From an uncultured Prevotellaceae bacterium (GTDB lineage Bacteria > Bacteroidota > Bacteroidia > Bacteroidales > Bacteroidaceae): a stretch of DNA of 64,000 bases. The stretch covers positions 1-64,000 of the forward strand of contig ONAG01000006.1 in assembly GCA_900315745.1 (NCBI GenBank), in the 5' to 3' direction. The notes below the pieces were generated by a model that worked only from the letters and a program-made list of their open reading frames with translations, did no database searches and was not told where the DNA came from. The stretch's first letter is position 1; every line of letters begins with the position of its first letter. A program made the position numbers and the translations under genes. This document shows positions 35,015 to 44,093 of this stretch, piece by piece.

Positions 35015-37531
35015 ATGAACAAACTATTCTTAACCATGGCTTTTGCTATGGCTTGTTTGCTTGTTTGTCCTGCTGTTGCACAAGGAAGTGGAAATGATGG
35101 ACAGCTGCTGAATCATCCTCTCGACATGATGAGACCTGTGGAAGTTAAAAAAACAGACAGCTTCATGTTCGATGGAATGAATTACAAACTCGATTCGCTG
35201 CATTTCCTGCTTGATGCCACTTTGTCGGATGATGTGGTGAAGGATAATCCTTTTGTTTTCAATAATTTCAAAATTGCTGTAGAGCATTTGGTCGATGGTA
35301 CGGATGATAATCCTATGGTGCTGTACATCGCACCTAATGTCTATTGGGTGGACGACCCTCTTAATCCAGATGTAGTTGAAGGGGTAAACGGGCATGAACC
35401 TTTCGGCATGGTTGTTAGGTGCCAGAATCTTCATCTGGTAGGCTTGACTTATGATGCAAAGAATGTTGTACTGGCATCACAAAGGGGGCAAACACAGGGG
35501 GCTGTGGGAAATTTCACTATGTTCGATTTCCATGGTGACGGATTGCAAGTAAAAAATCTTACAATGGGCAACTATTGCAATGTGGACTTGGATTACCCTC
35601 TTTCTCCTTCGCTTTCACATCCTAAACGAAGTGCTACCATAACACAAGCTCATGTGGCTTATTGCCATGGCGATAGGGTGGTGGCTCGAAACGTAAGGTT
35701 CATCAGCCGTCTCAACATGAATCCCCTTAATGGTGCACGAAGAATTCTTTTCGACAGTTGTCATTTCGAATGCACAGACGATGCCCTGACAGGAAATGGG
35801 GTTTATGTGCATTGTGATTTTGATTTTTTCGGACAAAAACCATTTTATACCACTCATCCTGCAGGTGCTGTGATGATGGATTGTGATTTCAACATCAAGG
35901 GGAATAGCCACAATTCTTATTTCTGCAAGGCTTCTGGACCCGTGACTTTGGTTGACTGCAGGTTTCATGCACCAGCGCAGACTTATGTAGGGTGGACTGC
36001 ATACCCTTCTTCTGGTCTGCGATGTTATTACAGTAATGTTACAATGAATGGCATGCCTTATCTGGTAGAACAGAAACACCCCGAAACATCGGTGTGCCTT
36101 GATGGGTTGCCATTGTTGAGTGCTTTTAAGGAAAATGGAGAGTATAATGTTTGTGGGCTTCTGGCAGGGGACGATGGATGGGTTCCTGACGGATGCGGGA
36201 AAAAGGCAGGTGTCCCGTCGCAATGCACGGCATTGAAAGTTGTTGCGAATGTAACTACAGTGTTTGGCAGCGGAGAGAAACTCAGACTTGAAGCCAAACA
36301 GATGCTCCATGCTGGTTTTGTACCTTACCACCAACAACCAGTCATCTGGAAAATCCAAGATGGGTACGATGGCTTTTTGGATATTTCTCCAAATGGAGAA
36401 ACTTGTTGGGTGTCATCCTGCTATGATGGAGACAGTCCCGTGGATGTGCTTGTAACTGCTTCTACGCCAACTGGATTGCAATCAGCCATAATGATTCGTG
36501 TGGAAGGAAAGCCTCTGCCTGAACCTTCATTCAAGATGAAGCCCAAAATATCAATTGATGGGAATAAGGCAAATGTTGTGTATGCTCTTTCGCCTGATGA
36601 CCATGGCGACAGTTCTGTCATCACTTGGCTCGTTTCCGACAGCAAGGACATGGCTAATGCCTTGCCTCTTGCCACTACGCATTCTGCACCAGAGAGGGAT
36701 TTCTCCTTGCAATGGTTCATGAAAAACAAATGGATTGGTGCCGTCATTGCACCACGTCATGCAAGAAGCCCTTTGGGAAAAGAGCAATTTGCTATATATC
36801 CCAAAAGGATTGGAAACAAACATGTGGCAAAGGAAAGGGTGCTTGAGACAGACTTTCATGATTTCCCATGCAAGTGGCAGACTGTGGTGAAAGAGGGATG
36901 CTGGACTGTGGATGGAAACAAACCTGATGACACGGCTGAATACCCTTGGACTTTTGACATGAGTAAACCAATGTGGACTTACGACAAAGGCTTCAATGGA
37001 GCTGTGGGAATGGGGTTGCTTCAGGCGCAACGCGGGGCTCGCATGAGATTTACACCACCAAAAGGGAATTATGGCGACATGGTGGTGAAACTTGATGTGG
37101 ATCCCACAAAGACGGCAGGACAAGGTTTCGGAAGTGCTACCGGACAATATATGGATATAGGACTGAAATTCGACAACCACACGTTGTCGGGGTATGCCTT
37201 GCGCATCATCAGAACCACAAAATATGCCAATGCTGTGGATTTCTTGCTCGTTAGATATGAAAATGGCAAGGTGACACCGCTAACAGAGCCTGTAAGTGCC
37301 ATTTGTTATGTCACGGGCTGTCATATTATTGTTGACTTCCATAATGGCATGCTGACAGCGGATGTTCATACCGACAAAGATTTGAAAATGCCTGATGACA
37401 CTAATCTGAAAGACCATGTGCACTTGTCTGCACCTGTTGAGGGCAATTTGTATGGTGGCTTCTTATTGCAACACACAGGGTCGTGTGGTGAAAGCACCAC
37501 CATGCTTCACAAACTGAGGATTGAATGGTGA
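35015..37531 (+). CDS. Secreted right-handed beta-helix protein of unknown function
   Basis: The 838-residue protein has a clear signal peptide (MNKLFLTMAFAMACLLVCPA then VAQG). Residues about 110-380 show short repeated strands with regularly spaced Asp, Cys and Asn (VVARNVRFISRLNMNP, ILFDSCHFECTDDALTG, VMMDCDFNIKGN, VTLVDCRFHAPAQTYVG), which is typical of a pectin-lyase-like parallel beta-helix. About 400-520 looks like Ig-like strands, and the last 230 residues a jelly-roll domain (from ERVLETDFHDFPCKWQTV). It may bind or cleave a polysaccharide, but I cannot name a family or a catalytic site. It follows the acyltransferases by 37 bases and could be cotranscribed. Confidence 0.72.
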   Translation: MNKLFLTMAFAMACLLVCPAVAQGSGNDGQLLNHPLDMMRPVEVKKTDSFMFDGMNYKLDSLHFLLDATLSDDVVKDNPFVFNNFKIAVEHLVDGTDDNPMVLYIAPNVYWVDDPLNPDVVEGVNGHEPFGMVVRCQNLHLVGLTYDAKNVVLASQRGQTQGAVGNFTMFDFHGDGLQVKNLTMGNYCNVDLDYPLSPSLSHPKRSATITQAHVAYCHGDRVVARNVRFISRLNMNPLNGARRILFDSCHFECTDDALTGNGVYVHCDFDFFGQKPFYTTHPAGAVMMDCDFNIKGNSHNSYFCKASGPVTLVDCRFHAPAQTYVGWTAYPSSGLRCYYSNVTMNGMPYLVEQKHPETSVCLDGLPLLSAFKENGEYNVCGLLAGDDGWVPDGCGKKAGVPSQCTALKVVANVTTVFGSGEKLRLEAKQMLHAGFVPYHQQPVIWKIQDGYDGFLDISPNGETCWVSSCYDGDSPVDVLVTASTPTGLQSAIMIRVEGKPLPEPSFKMKPKISIDGNKANVVYALSPDDHGDSSVITWLVSDSKDMANALPLATTHSAPERDFSLQWFMKNKWIGAVIAPRHARSPLGKEQFAIYPKRIGNKHVAKERVLETDFHDFPCKWQTVVKEGCWTVDGNKPDDTAEYPWTFDMSKPMWTYDKGFNGAVGMGLLQAQRGARMRFTPPKGNYGDMVVKLDVDPTKTAGQGFGSATGQYMDIGLKFDNHTLSGYALRIIRTTKYANAVDFLLVRYENGKVTPLTEPVSAICYVTGCHIIVDFHNGMLTADVHTDKDLKMPDDTNLKDHVHLSAPVEGNLYGGFLLQHTGSCGESTTMLHKLRIEW

Positions 37532-37545
37532 GTGGGCTTGTGGGC

Positions 37546-38883
37546 TCAGACAAGTGGAAGGGACATTCCCTTTATCTTCTGGTAGATGTCAAGCGCATAG
37601 ACATCTGTCATGCCGCTGATGAAATCGATGACCGCCATGATGCGGGTTTCCAGGTCTTCTGAGTGTATGTCGTATTGGTTGCTCACCCTGTTGATGAGTT
37701 GTTGGGAGTAATACAGATCTGGAAATACGGCTGCATGTATCATCTTTTCCATCAGGGTTTCTATAATCTGATATCCTGACAGTTCTACGTCGAGAACAGG
37801 TTTGCTGTTGTATATGCGTTGCCTCGACACTTCCACGCAATGGCGGTAGGCGCTGTGTATGTGGCTGTTGGCATGATCCAACAGGCTGCCTTCAAAGCTG
37901 CCATGCAATATGTCATGTTCATTTGTGACAAATACCGACACGCATTCGTGTATGAGTGTCCCGATGGCAGATGCACGCATATAGACCACTCGCTCGTTTA
38001 AGTCTGTGATTCCTTCATCGATGATGCGTTTCCTCATCTTTGCCTTCACTTCGTCACTGAAAAAACCAAGCAATAACTGTTCGGTCTCATCGTATGTCAA
38101 AATCCTTAGCTTGTGCGCATCTTCAATGTCCATTATCTCGTAGCAGATGTCGTCGGCTGCTTCCACAAGATACACTAATGGGTGGCGTGCATATTTCACC
38201 CCTTCAGGCGTTTCCGATGTCTGCAGAATGCCAAGGTCACGGGCTATTTTCTTATATGTGGCTTCCTCGGAATGGAAAAAGCCGAACTTCCCCTTCCTTC
38301 CTGAGCAGTTGGAAGGATATGGATATTTCACTATGGATGCCAAGGTGGAATATGTGAGTACGAAACCACCATCTCGGCGACCCAAAAAACGATGTGCCAA
38401 CAGCCGGAAAGCATTGGCGTTGCCTTCAAAATGGGTGATGTCGCTCCAAAAGTCTCCACTTACTTTGTCCTTGAGAAACATGCCTGGGCCTTCCTTGAAA
38501 AATGACTGGATGGCTTTTTCGCCAGAATGACCAAATGGAGGGTTGCCCATGTCGTGGGCGAGGCAGGCAGAGGATACTATTGTGCCTATTTCTTCAAACA
38601 AGGTGCCTGCCAACTCGGGATGGATGGCTTTCAACAAGTGGCATACCTCGTTGCCCAAAGACATGCCCACACTCGACACTTCAAGACTGTGGGTGAGGCG
38701 GTTATGCACAAACACACTTCCTGGAAGTGGAAATACTTGGGTCTTGCTTTGAAGACGGCGAAACGGTGCGGAAAACAGCAAACGGTCGCTGTCTCGCTTG
38801 AACTCAGAACGGTCGTCATGACGTTCGATATGACGATGTTCTTGGCCAAGGCGTTTGTTGGAGATGAGTTGCAGCCAATTCAT
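37546..38883 (-). CDS. dgt: Deoxyguanosinetriphosphate triphosphohydrolase (dGTPase)
   Basis: The 445-residue HD-domain phosphohydrolase releases triphosphate from dGTP or other dNTPs. It begins NWLQLISNKRLGQEHR, with DSDRLLFSAPFRRLQSKTQV. The first HD ligand is in NRLTHSLEVSSVG and the HD pair in SACLAHDMGNPPFGHSGEKA. YLVEAADDICYEIMDIEDAH supplies the later ligand Asp. The -7 box (38888-38895) lies so close that the predicted transcript begins at the ATG, implying a leaderless message. It diverges from dut and converges with the beta-helix gene. Confidence 0.93.
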   Translation of the reverse strand: MNWLQLISNKRLGQEHRHIERHDDRSEFKRDSDRLLFSAPFRRLQSKTQVFPLPGSVFVHNRLTHSLEVSSVGMSLGNEVCHLLKAIHPELAGTLFEEIGTIVSSACLAHDMGNPPFGHSGEKAIQSFFKEGPGMFLKDKVSGDFWSDITHFEGNANAFRLLAHRFLGRRDGGFVLTYSTLASIVKYPYPSNCSGRKGKFGFFHSEEATYKKIARDLGILQTSETPEGVKYARHPLVYLVEAADDICYEIMDIEDAHKLRILTYDETEQLLLGFFSDEVKAKMRKRIIDEGITDLNERVVYMRASAIGTLIHECVSVFVTNEHDILHGSFEGSLLDHANSHIHSAYRHCVEVSRQRIYNSKPVLDVELSGYQIIETLMEKMIHAAVFPDLYYSQQLINRVSNQYDIHSEDLETRIMAVIDFISGMTDVYALDIYQKIKGMSLPLV

Positions 38884-38887
38884 ACCG

Positions 38888-38895
38888 CAAAAGTA
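38888..38895 (-). promoter_or_regulatory. -7 element of dgt
   Basis: The minus strand reads TACTTTTG, ending five bases before the ATG at 38883. With the usual distance from box to start, transcription begins on the start codon itself. No clear -33 box is seen. Confidence 0.5.
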
Positions 38896-38960
38896 ATCTA
38901 AAATAATCTAAAAACCGTCTTTTTCAACATTATTTATGGTGAAATGTCTTGGGAAATGGC

Positions 38961-38968
38961 TATTTTTG
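38961..38968 (+). promoter_or_regulatory. -7 element of the dut operon
   Basis: TATTTTTG fits the TAnnTTTG consensus and gives a leader of about 22 nt before the dut ATG at 38996. The -33 box is not clear. Confidence 0.5.
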
Positions 38969-38995
38969 CAATTCAATTCGTATCAATCATTAATT

Positions 38996-39433
38996 ATGGT
39001 GCAAATAAAAGTTGTCAATAAAAGCCGTCATGCTTTGCCTGAATACGCCACGTTGCTGAGTGCTGGCATGGATTTGAGGGCCAATATAAGCGAACCTGTC
39101 ATCCTAAAACCTTTGGAGAGAAAACTTATTCCCACAGGGTTGTATATGGCATTGCCTCCAGGATATGAAGCACAAGTGAGACCCAGAAGTGGTCTGGCAT
39201 TCAAACATGGTATATCGGTGCTTAACACTCCTGGTACCATCGACGCCGACTATCGGGGGGAAGTGAAGGTGCTGCTGGTGAATTTTTCCAATGATGACTT
39301 TATCGTGGAAGATGGAGAGCGCGTAGCCCAAATGATAGTGGCGCGTCACGAAAAGGGTGAATGGGTGGAAACTGATACACTCGATGAAACAGAACGAGGC
39401 GAGGGTGGTTACGGACACACTGGTGTGAAATGA
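38996..39433 (+). CDS. dut: dUTP diphosphatase
   Basis: The ATG at 38996 gives 145 residues of the trimeric dUTPase, which hydrolyses dUTP to dUMP and keeps uracil out of DNA. All five motifs are present: [34 protein letters not shown] (with the catalytic Asp), [11 protein letters not shown] and the C-terminal [10 protein letters not shown]. The longer frame reads back through the promoter and is rejected. Its stop overlaps the ATG of the TPR gene by four bases, tying it to an envelope-protein operon. Confidence 0.97.
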   Translation: MVQIKVVNKSRHALPEYATLLSAGMDLRANISEPVILKPLERKLIPTGLYMALPPGYEAQVRPRSGLAFKHGISVLNTPGTIDADYRGEVKVLLVNFSNDDFIVEDGERVAQMIVARHEKGEWVETDTLDETERGEGGYGHTGVK

Positions 39434-41280
39434 ACGACATTAAGAAGTTATTGGCTGTTTTTTTGCCTAAGTGCTTGAGTCTTGTCATTGCCGTGGTGAT
39501 GACAACAACGGTAATGGCTCACAAAAAACCACGTTATCAAAAGAATGTGGCGCCAATTGTCGTTGGTGTTGAGCTCGACGATAATGATGCCAGGCGATTT
39601 GAGTATTTCTTTCTTGAAGCCACAAGGCAACATCAATTGGGTAACTATGATGCTGCCTTCGGATTGCTAAAACACTGCTTGGATATCAACCCTTCAGCTT
39701 CTGAAGTGTATTACACTTTGTCAACTTATTATACAGTCATGGGCAATAGTCAGGCTGCTCTTGATTGTGTGAGAAAGGCTGCCGAGATCAATCCAAACAA
39801 TGATACTTATCTCGAACAACTGGGTGCTGCTTACCTGGAGGCTCATAATTATGAAGCTGCTATCACCGCATTTGAGAAATTGGCTGATAATGCACCCGCA
39901 CGAACAGAGGTATTATCTGTATTGTTGCAACTTTATCAGTGGAGACCCGACTACCCCAAGATGATAGAAACTTTGGACAAGATAGAAACCATCGAAGGAA
40001 GCGGAGAGGAGATAACATTGTCGAAAATGCAGGTCTATGCGCAGCAAGGTGACAAAAAAAGAGAATTCAAGGAATTGAAAAGTCTGGCAAAGCAGCATCC
40101 CAATGATCAGAACTATAGAGTGATGATGGGAAACTGGTTGTTGCAAAATGGAAAGCAAAAACAGGCTTTGGCTGAATATTCGGCTGTCTTGAAGAAGGAA
40201 CCTGACAATATCATGGCGCAAATGTCGATGCTCGACTACTACAAGTCGCAAAAACAAGACTCGTTGGCGATGTCGCAAACCGTGGAGTTGTTGCTTAACA
40301 AAAACACGGAGATGAAAAGCAAGTTGTTGTTGATGAGGCAGTTCATAAGCGATAACGAGGCTGAAGGAAGCGACAGCACGATAGTGCTTAATCTCTTCGA
40401 CAAAATTCTGCAGCAACCACAGAGCGAACCTACTATGGCTGAACTCAAGGCTGCATACATGTCGGTGAAGAAAATGCCGCAAGATACTATCAATAAGGCT
40501 CTTGAACGTGTGCTTGAAATAGACCCAAGCAACGTGGGAGCACGACTGCAGCTGCTTCAAACGGCATGGGATGAAAAGAATTTCGAGCGTGTGGTTAGTT
40601 TGGCAAAACCTGGAACAGAGTATAATCCTGATGAAATAGTGTTCTACTATTTTCAAGGACTGGCTTTTGTACAGCAAGACAAGGATGACGATGCTCTCGA
40701 CACTTTCAGAAAAGGCGTGGGACAGACTGGTGAGGGGAGCAACAAGGACTTGGTCTCTGACTTCTATGCCATTATGGGCGATATACTGCACCAAAAACAT
40801 TTGAACGATGAGGCTTTTGCAGCCTATGACAGTTGCCTGCAATGGAAGTCTGACAATATAGGTTGTCTCAATAATTATGCTTATTACCTTAGCGTGGAAA
40901 ACAAAGACTTGGCTAAGGCAGAACAGATGAGTTACAGGACTGTGAAGGCAGAACCCAACAATGCCACTTATCTTGATACCTACGCATGGATTCTTTTTAT
41001 GCAGCAACGTTATGAGGAAGCCAAAATATATATAGACCAAGCCTTGGCATCTGATTCATTGCCTGGAAGTGTGATAACGGAACATGCTGGGGATATCTAT
41101 GCAAAAGTGGGCGACATAGACAAGGCGGTGGAGTTTTGGCAGAAGGCTTTGGAACTGAACAAGGAGGAAAAGGCTCAGAACAACAAGGAAAATGCATTGG
41201 AGCAGGACGAAGAAGAAAATGCTTTGCTGCAGGAAAAGATAAGATTGAAAAAATATATTGAGGATAATACAAAACATTGA
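39430..41280 (+). CDS. Exported tetratricopeptide repeat protein
   Basis: The 616-residue protein has an N-terminal signal sequence ([17 protein letters not shown]) and then many TPR units from about residue 55, such as [40 protein letters not shown] and [21 protein letters not shown] second block at the C-terminus has [20 protein letters not shown] and [20 protein letters not shown]. The end is a charged helix. It is a periplasmic or outer-membrane-facing protein-interaction scaffold. The conserved order dut, TPR, DUF4292, EnvC in Bacteroidota suggests a shared envelope role. It is coupled to dut by a four-base overlap. Confidence 0.9.
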   Translation: MNDIKKLLAVFLPKCLSLVIAVVMTTTVMAHKKPRYQKNVAPIVVGVELDDNDARRFEYFFLEATRQHQLGNYDAAFGLLKHCLDINPSASEVYYTLSTYYTVMGNSQAALDCVRKAAEINPNNDTYLEQLGAAYLEAHNYEAAITAFEKLADNAPARTEVLSVLLQLYQWRPDYPKMIETLDKIETIEGSGEEITLSKMQVYAQQGDKKREFKELKSLAKQHPNDQNYRVMMGNWLLQNGKQKQALAEYSAVLKKEPDNIMAQMSMLDYYKSQKQDSLAMSQTVELLLNKNTEMKSKLLLMRQFISDNEAEGSDSTIVLNLFDKILQQPQSEPTMAELKAAYMSVKKMPQDTINKALERVLEIDPSNVGARLQLLQTAWDEKNFERVVSLAKPGTEYNPDEIVFYYFQGLAFVQQDKDDDALDTFRKGVGQTGEGSNKDLVSDFYAIMGDILHQKHLNDEAFAAYDSCLQWKSDNIGCLNNYAYYLSVENKDLAKAEQMSYRTVKAEPNNATYLDTYAWILFMQQRYEEAKIYIDQALASDSLPGSVITEHAGDIYAKVGDIDKAVEFWQKALELNKEEKAQNNKENALEQDEEENALLQEKIRLKKYIEDNTKH

Positions 41281-41282
41281 TT

Positions 41283-42194
41283 ATGAATAGTGGAGACATT
41301 CTTAAGATTGCCTTGGTTGCTATGGCGTTCGTCGTGGCTTCATGTGGCAGCAAGAAAAATCTTGTGGACACAAACAAGGGGGTGGATGCTACGACAGCAG
41401 CAACAAATACTACAGGCAAACCAACAGAGAACAACAATATCAGCGGGGCAAAAAATGTGACAAATGCCGAAATGCTTGCCAAGGTGATGGCTAATGCTTC
41501 GTCTTCAAACTGCCTCGTGGCAAGCATCGACTTCAATCTCAAGTCGGGTAGCAAGGATATTTCTGTAGATGGAAAACTAAGCATGAAACGAGATGAGGTG
41601 ATACGCATACAGCTGGTACCTATGGGACTTATGGAGGTTGGACGTATGGAGTTTACTCAAGATTCAGTGCTCATCATCGACAGGATTCACAAACAATTCT
41701 TGAAAAGCAGCTACTCGCAAGTGAGCTTCCTCAGAAACAATGGCATTGACTTCAATGCTCTACAGGCTCTATTCTGGAACCAGCTTTTTGTGCCAGGGGA
41801 AAAGTCATTCGGACAGTCGCAACTCGAACAGTTGGAGGTGAAAGGTAATCAAGCGTCGCTGCAAAAGGGGAAAATGAACTATCTCTGGGTGATGAACGAA
41901 GGAATGGACCATATTGATTCTGCTACGGCTACGTATAAAAGTAATGATAATGGCACTTCCAAAATGGCTTGGGAATATGCGGATTTCAAAAAGTTTGGCG
42001 AACAGTTGTTTCCTACCAAACAGAATATCGCCCTTTCTACAAAAGCTAAAGGCACCAACAAGGTCATCAATTTTGGGATGTACTTGAAAAACATGAAAGC
42101 TGACAGTAAATGGGACTCTTTTACAAAAGTGTCTTCAAAATATAAACCAGTGGATATCGACCACGTGATTAATCAAATATTGAATATAAAATGA
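41283..42194 (+). CDS. DUF4292 domain lipoprotein
   Basis: The ATG at 41283, two bases after the TPR gene stop, gives 303 residues; an in-frame TTG at 41277 is a weaker choice. The N-terminus is a lipoprotein signal with lipobox VASC (IALVAMAFVVASCGSKKN), then a Thr/Asn-rich linker. The DUF4292 body follows: VASIDFNLKSGSKDISVDGK, LSMKRDEVIRIQLVPMGLME and VLIIDRIHKQFLKSSYSQ. The fold is thought to be LolA/LppX-like, so lipid or lipoprotein handling is possible but unproven. The stop overlaps the EnvC-like gene by four bases. Confidence 0.88.
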   Translation: MNSGDILKIALVAMAFVVASCGSKKNLVDTNKGVDATTAATNTTGKPTENNNISGAKNVTNAEMLAKVMANASSSNCLVASIDFNLKSGSKDISVDGKLSMKRDEVIRIQLVPMGLMEVGRMEFTQDSVLIIDRIHKQFLKSSYSQVSFLRNNGIDFNALQALFWNQLFVPGEKSFGQSQLEQLEVKGNQASLQKGKMNYLWVMNEGMDHIDSATATYKSNDNGTSKMAWEYADFKKFGEQLFPTKQNIALSTKAKGTNKVINFGMYLKNMKADSKWDSFTKVSSKYKPVDIDHVINQILNIK

Positions 42195-44080
42195 AAAGAT
42201 ACTTGTTCCTTGTCATGGCTGTCCTTATGCTTGTGCCTGTAAATGCTCAAAATAGGCAAAGAGGCCATGGCACAAGACGTACCCAGACTTCGCAGACCAC
42301 TAAAAGGCAAAAACAGCAGACGAAGAAGGGGACGAACAGCACAAAGGGCACAAAAAACAACTATACAACAAATGAAATAAGGGGACTGCAAAGTCAAAGG
42401 CAAAAGATAGAACAAGATATACGCAATCAGCAGAACAGGTTGAGAGCGAACAAGGAAGATGTGGAGAATCGACTCAATAATCTTATGGTGCTAAATGGCG
42501 AAATTGACGCCAAGCAAAAGGATATTGAGGGATATGAAACAGAGATCCAAAACCTTGACGGCAACATAGGCATCCTAAAGTCCCAGATGAACACTTTGCA
42601 AGGACAACTGAAGGAAAGGCAGGAAAAGTTCATCAAGTCGATGAGGTATATGGCAAAGCATCGCTCCATTCAGGACAAACTGATGTTCATCTTTAGTGCC
42701 AATAGCCTAACACAGGCTTATCGCAGACTTCGCTTCGTTCAGGAATATGCTGCGTATCAACGGGCACAAGGTGAACAAATTCGCCAAAAACAAGAGGAGA
42801 TTAATGTTAAGGACAAGCAGCTGAAGGTGGCAAGAAACCAAAAAAACCAACTCTTGAGCAAAGGGAAGGCGGCTAAGGCTGACTTGCAGGTGAAGCATGG
42901 CGAACAACAAAGGATTGTAAGCGATTTGCAAAAAGAACAAAAGACCATACAGGTGATTATCGCTGAACAGGAGCGGAAAAATTCTCAAATCAATGCCGAA
43001 ATAGACAGACTTGTAGCCGTGGAGGTGGAAAAGGCTCGTGCTCGTGCCGCTGCCGAGGCTAAACGAAAGGCTGAGGCGGAAGCAGCAAAGAAAAGAGCTG
43101 AAGAGGCCGCACGCAAGAAAGAGGCTGCCGAGAGGGCAAAACGTGAGGAGGAAAAGCGTATCGCTACTGCCAAGGCTGAGGAGGCAAGGGCAAAGGCTGC
43201 GGCTGAGCAGGCGAGAAGGGAGGCTGAGCGACGTGCTGCCGCCGAACGTGCCGCCGCCGAACGAAAGGCCGCCGCCGAACGTGCCGTGGCTGAGGCAAGG
43301 GCAAAGGAAAAGGCTGCTGCTGAAGCAAGGGCAAAAGCTGAACAGGAATTCGCAAATAGACGCGAGGCGGAGAGAAAGGCTAAAAGGGATGCTGAAGCCA
43401 AGGCAAGGAGAGAGGCTGAGGCTGCCGCTAAACGTGAGGCGGAAAAGTTGGCTAAGGCTGCCGCAGAAGAGGCAAGGGCTGCTGAGGAGGCTGCAAGACA
43501 AGCTGCTGCAGAAAGGAGAAAGGCAGAAGAGGCAGCTCAGGCTGCACGTGAGGCGGAGGCTGCACGTGTGGCTGCAGAAAAAAAGGCTGTGGCTGACGCT
43601 GAGCGTAGGGAAAAAGAGGCTGCCTCTGCAGCCAAAGAGGAAGAGAGGCTTGAAACAATGTCGGCTGTAGATAGGCAAATCAGTGGCAGCTTCGAAAGCA
43701 ATAGGGGCAGATTGCCAATGCCTGTGACAGGAAGCTACAAGATTGTTAGCCATTTCGGTCAATACAACGTGGAAGGGCTAAGCAATGTGAAGCTCGACAA
43801 CAAAGGCATAAACATACAATGTCAGCCTGGCGCAAGCGCAAGATCCATTTTCGATGGTGAAGTGAGTGCTGTGGTTAGTGTCGCTGGACAGCTGGTCGTG
43901 ATGGTGAGGCATGGCGACTTCATCTCTGTCTATTGCAATCTTAAGAACGTAAATGTAAGGAAAGGACAAAGGGTGTCCACAAGACAAGTGCTCGGCACAA
44001 TAGGACAAGACAACATTTTGCAATTCCAATTGCGACGCGAAACTTCCAAACTAAATCCTGAAAGTTGGCTTGGAAGATAG
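42191..44080 (+). CDS. EnvC-like murein hydrolase activator with degenerate LytM domain
   Basis: The 629-residue exported protein begins with a signal peptide (YLFLVMAVLMLVPVNAQ). A long coiled coil spans about residues 55-280 (RGLQSQRQKIEQDIRNQQNR onward), followed by an extended Ala/Glu/Arg-rich helix (repeats such as AEAKRKAEAEAAKKRAEEAA) to about residue 490. The C-terminal 115 residues are a peptidase M23 / LytM domain (GSYKIVSHFGQYNVEGLSNV). The zinc ligands are missing: KLDNKGINI stands where HxGxD should be, and LQFQLRRE where LHFE is expected. As with E. coli EnvC, it should activate amidases rather than cut the wall itself. Confidence 0.9.
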   Translation: MKRYLFLVMAVLMLVPVNAQNRQRGHGTRRTQTSQTTKRQKQQTKKGTNSTKGTKNNYTTNEIRGLQSQRQKIEQDIRNQQNRLRANKEDVENRLNNLMVLNGEIDAKQKDIEGYETEIQNLDGNIGILKSQMNTLQGQLKERQEKFIKSMRYMAKHRSIQDKLMFIFSANSLTQAYRRLRFVQEYAAYQRAQGEQIRQKQEEINVKDKQLKVARNQKNQLLSKGKAAKADLQVKHGEQQRIVSDLQKEQKTIQVIIAEQERKNSQINAEIDRLVAVEVEKARARAAAEAKRKAEAEAAKKRAEEAARKKEAAERAKREEEKRIATAKAEEARAKAAAEQARREAERRAAAERAAAERKAAAERAVAEARAKEKAAAEARAKAEQEFANRREAERKAKRDAEAKARREAEAAAKREAEKLAKAAAEEARAAEEAARQAAAERRKAEEAAQAAREAEAARVAAEKKAVADAERREKEAASAAKEEERLETMSAVDRQISGSFESNRGRLPMPVTGSYKIVSHFGQYNVEGLSNVKLDNKGINIQCQPGASARSIFDGEVSAVVSVAGQLVVMVRHGDFISVYCNLKNVNVRKGQRVSTRQVLGTIGQDNILQFQLRRETSKLNPESWLGR

Positions 44081-44093
44081 ACATGATGCTTGA

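Noticed and set aside
39913-41040. 375-codon frame antisense to the TPR gene
   Set aside because: The translation is His/Leu/Phe-rich and shadow-like; the TPR repeats on the plus strand explain the sequence.
43038-43670. 210-codon Arg/Leu-rich frame within the EnvC-like gene
   Set aside because: It is an alternative reading frame of the same low-complexity DNA, with no start signal.
42707-43762. 351-codon Ser/Leu/Cys-rich frame antisense to the EnvC-like gene
   Set aside because: It is the complement of the Ala/Glu/Arg-rich helix, a low-complexity artefact.
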